A DNA stretch of 64,000 nucleotides, taken from Mycolicibacterium brisbanense (GTDB lineage Bacteria; Actinomycetota; Actinomycetes; Mycobacteriales; Mycobacteriaceae). Below are positions 34,551 through 43,255 of the stretch, piece by piece. A program made the position numbers and the translations under genes. Within the stretch, counting starts at the first letter, position 1. Each line of letters starts with the position of its first letter. The notes beneath the pieces are model-generated. The model was given only the letters and a program-made list of their open reading frames with translations. It did not search any database and had not been told where the DNA came from. The DNA lies in NCBI RefSeq assembly GCF_001570425.1, contig NZ_BCSX01000024.1, forward strand, positions 186,001-250,000, written 5' to 3'.

Positions 34551-36806
34551 ATGGACGTCATGCTCGGGGTGTCCGTTGTCGGCGCCGACGCGCGGATCGC
34601 GCTGCTCGACGCGGCGGCGTCGCACGACGTCATCGATCAATCGGCCGTCGATCTGAGCACCGAACCCATCAGCGCCCTGGTCTCCACCTTGGTGTCCACC
34701 GACCGCATGCTGGCCGAGTCCGGCCACCGCGTCGTGGCCACCCGCATCTGTGACAGCGACCCCGAACAGGCGGAGACGCTGGTCAATGCCCTCATTGACG
34801 CCGATATGACGGACGTGACCGCGGTAGCGCGCCCCGACGCACTGATCGCTGCCGTGCGGTCGCTGGCGGCAGGCGAAACGGTCGCCTCACTGTCGTCGGA
34901 GGGCGATACGGCCGCGTTGTCGATCGTCGATTCCGATACCGACACCACCTCGCTCATCGCGGTAGAACCGATTCGGCAGGACGATCACGCCTCGGCCTAC
35001 CGGACCCTGCTCGAGCGGTTCAGCGAGGAGCCCGGCGGCGCGACGAGCGTGATCGTGCTGGGCGCGCCGACCGCTTCACAGTGGGCCTCCGACGTCGGTG
35101 CGGTATCGACAGTTCCCTTGCGTTTTCCCGATGAGCCTGAATTCATTCTGGCGCGCGGTGCGGCATTGGCGGCCCTGTCATTGCCCTCGGCCGCCAATGC
35201 TCTGCCCGACATCGAGTTGGACGCAGCAGAGACGCTGCTCAGCCCGCAGGCGCAGCAGTTGGCCTATTCGGAGGTCGACGACACCGGCGGCATCGACACC
35301 GAATTCGAGCACTCGGGCACCGACATTCCGCTGCAGACCCCGATGCGGCCGCTGAGCGCGGTCGACCCCGAAGAAGTGGAAGACGACGGAGTCATCGCTG
35401 CGGCGCCGCGTCCCAAGATGCTGCTGCTGGGCAGTACGGTCGCCGCCGTCGTGGTGGTGGGCTTCGCGGCATTGGCCGTCAGTGTCGCCATCAGCATCCG
35501 GCCCACCGCCACCCAGCAGGCCATCCGGATGCAGGACGAAACGGTGCCCGGCAAGTACTTCCCGGTGACACCAGGCCAGGGCGTCACTCCCGACGGCCCG
35601 AACTGGACCGCCATCGAGAACACCCCGCCGCCCGGCGTGGACACCGGTGGCGTAAGGACCTTCCAGACCAAGGCGTTGAACTTCTCAGGGAACGGCGCTG
35701 ACGCCGTGGTGCCCAGGGTCATTCAGATCTACCGGGACGGAACTGTGGGCGTTCCCGACCCGCAAGCACTGGTGCCCGTCCCGCCGGATCCGCTCAACCC
35801 CGATATCCCGCAGGCGGTCCCGGATTTCGTGCCACGGCTGATCCCTGACCTGTCCAAGGTCGACATGACCCAGGTGCTGTCGGTACTCGGCAACATGCAG
35901 GAGAACCCGGCCAAGAACGTCGAGGCGGCGCAGGATGTCAGCCGCGTCGTACCTCTGACCGACATGGTCAACCCCACCAACGGCCTCGGCCTCAAAGACC
36001 TTGGTCTGGTCGCCGCCGTACCGAGCAATCGCGGCGCGCTGTTCAGCACTGACCAGCCCAAGTCGGCGGTCTCGAACGCCGGCGCCATCCCCGCCGAAAT
36101 CTTCCAAACGGGTAAGACCGGAGTCGACGCCGCGCAGGTGCTGCCGCCCGACACCAAGGTGATCGAGGCGCTTCCTGCTCCGGCGACCAGTGGAAAACCA
36201 GGTAGCGCACCGATTTTCGGGAGCGCCATACCCGATCTTGGTGCCGTGATGCCGAATCCTGCTGCTGTGGCGCCCGGTACGGTCAAGCCGGCGCTCGGCG
36301 CGACGCCCGACGTCACCGCTGGGCTTCCGGACGTGCTGCCCAAGCCTGATGTGCCGCAACAGTTGCCGGGCGTATTGCCGCTGCCGGGGCTGTCGCCCAA
36401 GCCCGATGTCACCCCGCAACTGCCGAACGTGCTGCCGCTGCCGGATCTGTCGCCGAAGCCGATCGTGAAGGCACCCGTACCCGATGTGTCCGTCCCTGAG
36501 GTGAAGATCCCTGACGCGCCGATTCAGGTGCCTCAGGTGAAGGTTCCGGACGCACCGATTCAGGTGCCCCAGGTCAAGATTCCCGATCCGCCCGTATCTG
36601 TTCCTGAGCCTCCGGTGTCGGTGCCCGAGCCGGTGTTCAAGCTGCCCATACCGGTGTTGAACGTCCCGGCGCCGGCCGCCCCCTCGGTACCGGTCCCCGA
36701 GGCCCCGTCGGCGCCTTCCGTGCCGCTGTTGCCGCAGATCCCACTGCTGCCGCAGCTGCCGTTCGGCGGCAGCGGGGGCGGACTGTTCGGATCGGGATCG
36801 GGTTAG
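34551..36806 (+). CDS. mycobacterial Pro-rich single-span membrane protein, copy 2
   Basis: 751 residues, ATG with GAGGTGGG upstream. Paralogue of the protein at 13270: same start (MDVMLGVSVVGADARIALLD), same N-terminal domain (1-~205), membrane helix 289-313 after RPKMLLLGS and exit ISIRPTA. The outer part differs: a long Pro-rich region ending in repeats of the type VPQVK-[IV]-PDAPIQ and P-[LV]-PGLSPKPDV, then a Gly/Ser tail. Shares the divergent region with the T7SS-like operon and is followed after five bases by its polytopic partner. An envelope-spanning component of the secretion locus is plausible but unproven. Confidence 0.87.
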   Translation: MDVMLGVSVVGADARIALLDAAASHDVIDQSAVDLSTEPISALVSTLVSTDRMLAESGHRVVATRICDSDPEQAETLVNALIDADMTDVTAVARPDALIAAVRSLAAGETVASLSSEGDTAALSIVDSDTDTTSLIAVEPIRQDDHASAYRTLLERFSEEPGGATSVIVLGAPTASQWASDVGAVSTVPLRFPDEPEFILARGAALAALSLPSAANALPDIELDAAETLLSPQAQQLAYSEVDDTGGIDTEFEHSGTDIPLQTPMRPLSAVDPEEVEDDGVIAAAPRPKMLLLGSTVAAVVVVGFAALAVSVAISIRPTATQQAIRMQDETVPGKYFPVTPGQGVTPDGPNWTAIENTPPPGVDTGGVRTFQTKALNFSGNGADAVVPRVIQIYRDGTVGVPDPQALVPVPPDPLNPDIPQAVPDFVPRLIPDLSKVDMTQVLSVLGNMQENPAKNVEAAQDVSRVVPLTDMVNPTNGLGLKDLGLVAAVPSNRGALFSTDQPKSAVSNAGAIPAEIFQTGKTGVDAAQVLPPDTKVIEALPAPATSGKPGSAPIFGSAIPDLGAVMPNPAAVAPGTVKPALGATPDVTAGLPDVLPKPDVPQQLPGVLPLPGLSPKPDVTPQLPNVLPLPDLSPKPIVKAPVPDVSVPEVKIPDAPIQVPQVKVPDAPIQVPQVKIPDPPVSVPEPPVSVPEPVFKLPIPVLNVPAPAAPSVPVPEAPSAPSVPLLPQIPLLPQLPFGGSGGGLFGSGSG

Positions 36807-36811
36807 AGCCT

Positions 36812-38359
36812 GTGGCTACACGTCATCAAACCGAAGCCGCGACAACGGTATTCGCCGCCGACGCGGCCATGGATCGGGCCAACCTGGCCCGCGACGTGTT
36901 CGCCGCGGTGCTCGTGGTTGCCGGCCTGCTGCTGCCCTGGAGCATCTCCTGCGGCGTAGGGATCTCGGCGACCCCGGCCTGGGTGCTCGGCCTGCTGGCA
37001 GTGGTCACGGTGCTGTCGCTGGCTGCGATGGTGTGCAGTCACATCGGCACTGTGGCCGCGCGGGATCGGCTGCGGTTGATGCTCAATGCGCCGTATCTGA
37101 TTACGACAGTGGGGTTTGTGGCGGTCACCGTCGTCCAGTCTGTCTCCGATGGAGGCACCGGGACACTTCCGCCGGGTATCGGCCCAGGTGCGTGGCTGGG
37201 AACGGCGGGTGCGCTGTTGGCCGCCCAGCCGAGTATCACCGGAACCGAGGACGGATCGTTCGGCGCCCGGGCGTCGCGGATCATCGGCATCGCGTCGCTC
37301 GTACTGGCCATCGGCGCGGTGGCGTTCAACCTCTACTGGCGCACACGATTCGTGGTGCCGGAGATCGGCAATGCCGACACCGGTATGCAGAACCTCGTCG
37401 TCGCCGTTGCCGCGCTGATGTATGGCCTGGTTGCCTTGGCGCCCATCGTGATTGCCGCACGTTGGCTCATGGCCGGGGCAGCGGGATCTCGGCTCGCCAC
37501 CGTGTTGCTCGGGTCGTCGGTCCTGATCGGCGGAGCGCTGGTGTGGATCCTGCCGGTGGGCCGTGACCTGGATGCATTTCACGGGATCGCCCAGAACATC
37601 TCGACTGCGGGTGTCGGGTTCGAGGGATACCTGGCGTGGGCGGCCGCGGCGGCGCTCGTCGGCACCACCACCGTGCTCGGTGCGTCAGTCTCAGGTGGCC
37701 AGTGGCGTGGTGCGGCGCGAAAGTGCCTGCTGCTCATCGCGGTCTGGTGTGGCGGCTCCGCGGTGCTTCGGATCATCGACCTGATGTCAACCTCAGTGCT
37801 GGATCTACCGGCCCCGCCGTACAACAGCACCGCATTGATGGCTTTCGATCTGGTGGTTGCGGTGCTGGCGATGTGGTTGTTCATCAACCACAGCTCCGCA
37901 AGCGCGGCACCGCGATTGGTGATGCCGCTACTTTTCGGCCTCCTGTTCGTACTGACGGTGTCGAGAGTGATCGTCGGGATCGCGCTTGTGCCACGGGTTC
38001 AGCCGCTCAACGCGTCCGACATCAACAGTGTGTACGGAAACACCCTGTCTCAGCAGATCACCAGCACGTTCGATGTCGCTTTGTGTGTGCTGGCGCTTGC
38101 TCTTCTGGTGATACCGCTCGTGGCCGGAGCCAGGAGTGAGCGCCTCCGAACCACTGAGCAACAACCGGTCCGGGCTGCCGAACACCCGGCGCCTGCGGTC
38201 GTCGATTCCGCCACCGTCAGGATCGCCCGGGCGGAGCCCGCCACGGGCACAACAGATACCGCCCACGATCGCGTGGCTCGAGTGCTGGCCGAGTCAACGA
38301 GGCGGTTCGCTGCAGGCACCACTTATGGTGGGGCGCAACGCAGCGATCGCGACGACTAG
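36812..38359 (+). CDS. polytopic mycobacterial membrane protein, copy 2
   Basis: 515 residues from GTG 36812, five bases after the previous stop. About 12 membrane segments. Paralogue of the protein at 15300, with the same signature stretches: VGRDLDAFHGIAQNIS, FEGYLAWAAAAA and YGNTLSQQITSTFDVALCVL. A short basic tail follows. In ESX systems the polytopic channel protein is EccD with 11 helices; I see no EccD similarity, but this is the only many-helix protein in the locus besides the sensor kinase, so it is a candidate pore component. Confidence 0.86.
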   Translation: MATRHQTEAATTVFAADAAMDRANLARDVFAAVLVVAGLLLPWSISCGVGISATPAWVLGLLAVVTVLSLAAMVCSHIGTVAARDRLRLMLNAPYLITTVGFVAVTVVQSVSDGGTGTLPPGIGPGAWLGTAGALLAAQPSITGTEDGSFGARASRIIGIASLVLAIGAVAFNLYWRTRFVVPEIGNADTGMQNLVVAVAALMYGLVALAPIVIAARWLMAGAAGSRLATVLLGSSVLIGGALVWILPVGRDLDAFHGIAQNISTAGVGFEGYLAWAAAAALVGTTTVLGASVSGGQWRGAARKCLLLIAVWCGGSAVLRIIDLMSTSVLDLPAPPYNSTALMAFDLVVAVLAMWLFINHSSASAAPRLVMPLLFGLLFVLTVSRVIVGIALVPRVQPLNASDINSVYGNTLSQQITSTFDVALCVLALALLVIPLVAGARSERLRTTEQQPVRAAEHPAPAVVDSATVRIARAEPATGTTDTAHDRVARVLAESTRRFAAGTTYGGAQRSDRDD

Positions 38360-39042
38360 GACAGGTCGTTCAGGCTGAGGATGCCGTCTTCGATGGCGCG
38401 GGCCAGTAGCGCCGACTTGGTGGGCGCAGGCCTCCCGACGCCCGCGTACTTCGCCCGCGCGCGCTGCAGATGGGTGCGCACGGTGGTCGGTGAAATGTAG
38501 AGGCGCTTGCCGACGAGTTCTTTGCTCTCGGTTTGGAACCACGCGATGAGGACTTCTTTTTCGCGCTCCGACAAGCTGATCCGGCCGAGCCGGGTATCGT
38601 TGAGAAGAGCTTTTGCCATGCGCGGAGCCACGTAGGGTGTGCTGGACTGCGCGGCGTGGATGGCATCGATGAGATGACGCTTACCCTCGGTCTTGGTCAG
38701 ATAACTGACAGCGCCGAGGTCCAGTGAGGTCAGGATGACTTCGTCGGCCGTCAGATGTGAATACACCACCACCCGCTGACCGGATTCGGACAATGTGCGC
38801 AGAGTGTCGAATTCTGGCTTACCCCCGTCGATCTGGAGATCGAGAAGCACGACGTCGACCGTTTCTGTGAACTCGGCGGCCTGCGCGAAGTACTCAGCCG
38901 GGGTACTGAAGCACCCCGTCACCGCAATCGGCGGAACCGCATCCACGCACCACGCTTCGATGCCGGCGCGCACCACATCGTGGTCATCGATCACCGCGAC
39001 CGTCACCGGACGGGGACTGCTGGTGGGTTGGGGCGTCGTCAT
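38356..39042 (-). CDS. NarL/LuxR-family response regulator
   Basis: 228 residues from ATG 39042, which has AGGA seven bases upstream; the in-frame ATG 39069 lacks one. Receiver: acidic pocket DDHD, phosphoacceptor Asp68 in VVLLDLQIDGG, Lys in YLTKTEG. LuxR HTH at the C terminus: LSEREKEVLIAWFQTESKEL, ISPTTVRTHLQRARAKYAGV. The long gap IDGGKPEFDTL is typical of actinobacterial NarL relatives. Divergent from the sensor kinase gene 74 bases away, which is its probable partner. The stop overlaps the convergent membrane-protein gene. Confidence 0.92.
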   Translation of the reverse strand: MTTPQPTSSPRPVTVAVIDDHDVVRAGIEAWCVDAVPPIAVTGCFSTPAEYFAQAAEFTETVDVVLLDLQIDGGKPEFDTLRTLSESGQRVVVYSHLTADEVILTSLDLGAVSYLTKTEGKRHLIDAIHAAQSSTPYVAPRMAKALLNDTRLGRISLSEREKEVLIAWFQTESKELVGKRLYISPTTVRTHLQRARAKYAGVGRPAPTKSALLARAIEDGILSLNDLS

Positions 39043-39116
39043 CGCTGTGTCCTGAACCGAAATCTCCATGCGGGTCGGGGATTTGCACGTCAGTCTAATC
39101 GATCTATGTTCTTCTC

Positions 39117-41366
39117 ATGGCGGCATCGGATCCAGCAGCGGCAGAGCTGCAGACCGATGCTCCGCGACGCCATTTGATGCGCCGCGCCGCCACCGTCGGG
39201 CTGCTGATGCGCAACTGCGTGGCTCTGGTGGTGGCGCTGGTGACCCTCGCTGATCCGGCGTCGGCCAGATTGCCCGCAGGCACCTGGTTGATGGTGATCG
39301 TCGCGACATGGTCGGCATACCGGATCGGCACCCGGTCGCACGGCCGCGGCTTCCTCGTCGTCGATTTCCTGCTGGTTCTCGCAGTGTGCACAGCGATTCC
39401 GGTGCTGACGCCCGACGCGCACTTCTACCTGACCAACAGCGCGCCGCAGGCGATCGCGGGTACCGCCGTGATCAGCTTCGCGGTTTCGGTGCCGGCTCGC
39501 GTCAGCTTGCCGATCACGCTCGCCGTGGCCGCGGGCTATGCGTGGGGGAGCGCGCACGTCGTGGGGTGGGGTCATGTCACGGCCGTCGCGGCGCTGTACT
39601 ATTTTGCGCTGCAATGGTCGACATCCGTGCTGATTCGGCTGATGGTGCTGCGGGTCGCCGATGCGGTGGGCCAGGCGCGGGCAGGGCGCCACGCGGCCGA
39701 ACTGGTGCAGCAGGTCAATGACGCGGTGTGGGAATTCGATCGCGAACAACTGGCCCTGCTGCACGATACGGCGGCCTCGACGCTGTTGATGGTCGGGCAG
39801 GGCGCCGTCGCATCGCCCGAGCGGGTGTCCGCTCAGGCTCGTCGCGATCTTCAACTCCTGCAACACAGTCCGTGGATCGCGCCGCCGGAACGACTCGATC
39901 TGGTCGGTGAACTGCGCGACGCCGCCGTGCATCTGGCGACGCCAGTCGAGTTCGACGGGCCTGGCGAACTCTGGCTCGCGGGTGACACCGGGCGGCTCGT
40001 GCTTGCGGCGGCACGGGAGGTGATGAACAACGTGGATCGGCATGCTGAGGCAAAGCTATTGAGAATCACGGTGTCTCCCAACGCCGTCCTGTGTGTGGAC
40101 GACGGCGTCGGGTTCGACCCTGACGCTCCCCGCAGCGGTCACGGCGTGACGGATTCCATCATCGACCGGATGGTCCGAGCCGGCGGGCAGGCGCACATCA
40201 CGTCGTCGCCGGGGACGGGCACGTCGATCGAATTGCGTTGGCCATCCGCCTCGGAAGAGCCCTGCGCGCAGCAGGCGGTCTCCGATCCGGATCGGCTGAT
40301 CGACCGCGTGCGAATCCGATACGGGTTGGCCCTCACGGCGTATGCGTTGGCGAATCTCGCATTCGCGGTGCCACAGGCAGAACTGGCCGCCGACGGGCGC
40401 ACGGTCGACGTTGTTCTCGGCGTGGTCGCTGCCGGGGCGGTGCTGACCGCGGTGCCCGGGATCTTGCGTGGGCTTTGGGGATGCGCGAAGCCGGCAGCGG
40501 GCGCCCTGATGCTCGTGACGGTCCTGCAACCACTGCTGCTGCCGCCGGAATTGGTCGGCGGTTACGCACATTGGGCGCAGAACGCGGTCGGCTGGTGCGT
40601 GTTGCCGCTGCTGCTGGGTGTGCCGACCGGTCGTGGCGCGGCTGTCCTGGTCGGCTTCTGGACGCTTGGCGCGGCCGCCGAACTGATCTGCCGACCGGAC
40701 TGGGCGTTGCTGGTGAACATCGGCCTCGGGACGGCAAGCATTCTGGCCGTCCAGTTGTTCGCGCTGCTGTTCAACGGTCTGGTACGGGGTGCCGCCGCCG
40801 AGGCGCACGCTGAGACCGATGCCCATCACCGGCTCGTCGCCGCGGATCGGGTGAGTCGGGCAGTGCGTGACGAGTATCAGCGGCGTTATGCCGGATTGGT
40901 CGGCAACGTGTTGCCGCTGCTGCGCCAATTGAGCGATTCCGGCAACGCCGACGCTGATCTGCAGCGTGCGGCGCGCTCCGAATCGCGCAGGCTGCGAGCT
41001 CTCTTCGACCAAGAGGCGACCTTCGATCACCCGCTCGTGCGACAGGTCCGACGGCTGGTCGATACCGCCGAGTCTTCCGGCATCGAGGTCACGATCGACC
41101 TGGCAGGCACCCTGCCGGTACTGGAACCCGACGAAATCGATGTGCTGCTAATACCTTTGGAGCGTGTCGTGAGAGCTGCACCCGCATCGACACGGCTCGT
41201 GGTCAACGGCACGGATTCAGAGGTAAGCGTCAGTATCGTGTGCGAGGGGATGGCCGACGACGATCCGGAATTGACCCGCGACCTGGAGTCCGCCGACTGC
41301 GCCGAGGTGGTTATTTCAGGTGATCTGGTCTGGGTGGTGGTCCGCCATCGCCTGATACCGGCGTGA
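39117..41366 (+). CDS. dual-module membrane sensor histidine kinase
   Basis: 749 residues with a duplicated plan. First half: five or six membrane segments (25-185), a DesK/NarX-like phosphoacceptor box LALLHDTAASTLLM (His216), an HATPase with N box AAREVMNNVDRHAEA (298-312) and G boxes DDGVGFDP and GHGVTDSI. Second half: another membrane domain (400-560), then a helical segment RVSRAVRDEYQRRYAGLVG with no phosphoacceptor His and a C-terminal region with no ATP boxes, so a degenerate kinase module. It should phosphorylate the divergent LuxR-type regulator, with the second half acting as sensor or regulator. Confidence 0.88.
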   Translation: MAASDPAAAELQTDAPRRHLMRRAATVGLLMRNCVALVVALVTLADPASARLPAGTWLMVIVATWSAYRIGTRSHGRGFLVVDFLLVLAVCTAIPVLTPDAHFYLTNSAPQAIAGTAVISFAVSVPARVSLPITLAVAAGYAWGSAHVVGWGHVTAVAALYYFALQWSTSVLIRLMVLRVADAVGQARAGRHAAELVQQVNDAVWEFDREQLALLHDTAASTLLMVGQGAVASPERVSAQARRDLQLLQHSPWIAPPERLDLVGELRDAAVHLATPVEFDGPGELWLAGDTGRLVLAAAREVMNNVDRHAEAKLLRITVSPNAVLCVDDGVGFDPDAPRSGHGVTDSIIDRMVRAGGQAHITSSPGTGTSIELRWPSASEEPCAQQAVSDPDRLIDRVRIRYGLALTAYALANLAFAVPQAELAADGRTVDVVLGVVAAGAVLTAVPGILRGLWGCAKPAAGALMLVTVLQPLLLPPELVGGYAHWAQNAVGWCVLPLLLGVPTGRGAAVLVGFWTLGAAAELICRPDWALLVNIGLGTASILAVQLFALLFNGLVRGAAAEAHAETDAHHRLVAADRVSRAVRDEYQRRYAGLVGNVLPLLRQLSDSGNADADLQRAARSESRRLRALFDQEATFDHPLVRQVRRLVDTAESSGIEVTIDLAGTLPVLEPDEIDVLLIPLERVVRAAPASTRLVVNGTDSEVSVSIVCEGMADDDPELTRDLESADCAEVVISGDLVWVVVRHRLIPA

Positions 41367-41369
41367 TCG

Positions 41370-41969
41370 TCAGAGCGCCCCGAAGAGGGCGCGGATCGCA
41401 GCGGGATCCCACCGATCGGTCGGCTTCCCGTCGACTGTGCCGCTGACCGATCCGTGACCGATCGCGATGAGGTCGGACCCGTCGCGGATGACACACACCC
41501 AGGCGGCGCGCTCGTCTTCTTCGGTGAAAGCGGTTCCGTCATAAGTGTGTTCGGCGAGCCCGAGGACAGCTGCGGCGGCGTCTTCGGCGGACGCCGGGCG
41601 CAGTGCGTGGACGCCGGCTGCCGTCGTGGTGTCCACCACCCAGCCGTCGGGTGTCTGTGCCGCGGTCACCGATGCACCGCCCAGCACCGAATGATCCGAC
41701 GCCGGTGCGATATACGCGCCGACGCGGTGCTCCGAGTCCAGAAATGCCGCGAGATCGTCGGCGATCATCTCGTGTGGGCGCATGCCGGGGCGGTCCGCGT
41801 CCGCCCGAGCCAGCCGGCGCACCATCAGGGAACGCATGCCGCGCATGCCCGCCCGCGCGAGCTCCTCGGGCGTCGCGGCCACGGTGCTCAACCCGATGGG
41901 CCACGGCCGCCCGTCGGCGGCGCAGAGCGCCACGATCTCGTCGTCGGTCAGCAGTGCGGTGTCGTCCAC
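41370..41969 (-). CDS. hypothetical protein, partner gene of the long WXG protein
   Basis: 199 residues from a GTG. Soluble, acidic, alpha/beta; no signal peptide or membrane segment. Recognisable stretches are LLTDDEIVALCAADGRPWPI, GMRGMRSLMVRRLARAD, a central GGASVTAAQTPDGWVVDTTT and RAAWVCVIRDGSDLIAIG. No family identified. It begins 15 bases after the WXG gene stops, as effector chaperones (EspG-like) or immunity proteins often do; the fold is compatible with a chaperone but there is no direct evidence. Confidence 0.78.
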   Translation of the reverse strand: MDDTALLTDDEIVALCAADGRPWPIGLSTVAATPEELARAGMRGMRSLMVRRLARADADRPGMRPHEMIADDLAAFLDSEHRVGAYIAPASDHSVLGGASVTAAQTPDGWVVDTTTAAGVHALRPASAEDAAAAVLGLAEHTYDGTAFTEEDERAAWVCVIRDGSDLIAIGHGSVSGTVDGKPTDRWDPAAIRALFGAL

Positions 41970-41984
41970 GCAGGATCGGCCTCT

Positions 41985-42734
41985 CTACCAGGGAACCAGA
42001 TTCGAGAACAGTTTCGGTACGTAGCCGACTACGGCGTCTTTGGCGGCGTCGAAGGCGCCGCCGGGGTCCGAGGCGATGTAGTCGGTGACGGTCTTGACGC
42101 CCCCGGCGCTGAAGTCGGCCTGCGCCGCCTGCTCGGCGACGTCACGCCATTGCGACAACGCCACACCCGAGAGATAGCCGACCGGGGTGTCGGTGCCCTT
42201 GAGCAATCCGCTGGCGAGGTCGACCAGTGAATTGCCTGCCTCACCGATCTTCTCCTCGGGCGTCAGCCGGGTATCCCCGGCGAGCCCGAGGGCATCCAGC
42301 AGGGGAATGGCGCCGATGTCGTCATATCGGCCGAGCAGAGTTCCCCACGTGATGGGCCACACCGCATTCGAATTGAGGAAATCCCGGATGCCGACGAGTG
42401 GGTTGAGGGACTGCTGCTCGAACCCGCCCGGCAGAACCTGCAGTGCCGACTTGGCGATGGTCGAACCCGTTGCGGCGCTGGCATGTTCCTGCTCACCGGC
42501 ATTGCGCTCGACGGCGGTCGCTGCGTCCCGCAGCGCGCCCGCCACACTACGCATCGCCGCGCGGGACCGGCCGTGCCACTCAGACCGGTAGCGCTCCGCG
42601 TCGGGGCCGCGCCAGGGCACTGCCGACAGTGAGCCGGTCACCGCGGTCGACGCCGCCTCCAGGCGATCGGCTGCGTGTTGCAGCGTCCGTGCCAGGGCTC
42701 GCATCTGGCCGAGATCGGCACCGACCACTCCCAT
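41985..42734 (-). CDS. long WXG100-domain protein (candidate T7SS substrate)
   Basis: 249 residues from the ATG at 42734 with a full GAGGAGG upstream. Residues 1-95: WXG100-like hairpin with the turn VPWRGPDAERYRSEW and helix SRAAMRSVAGALRDAATAVE. Residues 95-249 form a non-enzymatic-looking C-terminal domain (LNPLVGIRDFLNSNAVWPIT, DTRLTPEEKIGEAGNSLVDL, YIASDPGGAFDAAKDAVVGY). No catalytic motif is seen. The N-terminal half closely resembles that of the WXG-lipase, so it is probably exported by the same machine. Confidence 0.86.
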   Translation of the reverse strand: MGVVGADLGQMRALARTLQHAADRLEAASTAVTGSLSAVPWRGPDAERYRSEWHGRSRAAMRSVAGALRDAATAVERNAGEQEHASAATGSTIAKSALQVLPGGFEQQSLNPLVGIRDFLNSNAVWPITWGTLLGRYDDIGAIPLLDALGLAGDTRLTPEEKIGEAGNSLVDLASGLLKGTDTPVGYLSGVALSQWRDVAEQAAQADFSAGGVKTVTDYIASDPGGAFDAAKDAVVGYVPKLFSNLVPW

Positions 42735-42842
42735 TGGGACCTCCTCGGGCAGGCTGTGTGGCGCGGACGATGCCACCCAATCACATCATCTGGCGTCGCG
42801 ATTGACTGTCAGTCCAACGGATGACAACGCCGGGCCGACTGC

Positions 42843-43097
42843 TCACAGATCGTCGATGTGGATGAGGCCGTCCTGAATGGCGCGTGCGACGAGGGCGGCC
42901 TTGGTCTTCGCCGGTCGTCCGACTGCCGCGTACTTTGCGCGCACCCGCTGGAGGTGAGTGCGGACCGTGGTGGGCGCGATGTGCAATTGACGGGCGACCG
43001 CTTCTTTGCTTTCGGTGTGGAACCAGGCGACGAGCACCTCGACTTCTCGGGGCGCGAGTTCTGGTTGGACAGCAGGTGTCATATCGGGAACAGACAA
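42843..43097 (-). CDS. HTH-only LuxR-type regulator
   Basis: About 84 residues; no ATG at the front, so the start is placed at TTG 43097, eight bases after AGAGGTG (ATG 43082 is the alternative). Contains only the DNA-binding half of a NarL regulator: LAPREVEVLVAWFHTESKEA, IAPTTVRTHLQRVRAKYAAV, GRPAKTKAALVARAIQDGL. It is strikingly similar to the C terminus of the regulator at 38356, so it probably binds the same sites without phosphorylation control. Divergent from the receiver-type gene at 43256 with a palindrome between them. Confidence 0.8.
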   Translation of the reverse strand: MSVPDMTPAVQPELAPREVEVLVAWFHTESKEAVARQLHIAPTTVRTHLQRVRAKYAAVGRPAKTKAALVARAIQDGLIHIDDL

Positions 43098-43132
43098 ATC
43101 CGGGACACCTCTCAACCTGAAACGTGGTCCTA

Positions 43133-43148
43133 TCGTCCGTTCGGACGA
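43133..43148. promoter_or_regulatory. palindrome TCGTCCG-TT-CGGACGA
   Basis: A perfect 7-base inverted repeat with a two-base centre in the gap between the HTH-only gene and the receiver-type gene. Suitable as an operator for a LuxR-type dimer. Confidence 0.45.
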
Positions 43149-43255
43149 CAGCAAAAGCAGGTGGTATTTGCACCTATTTGCCAGACTTGGAGTCGGCGAA
43201 ACGTCAATAACTGAGAACTTCGGGCAAGATCTTGCCGGGCATAGGAAGATTGATT

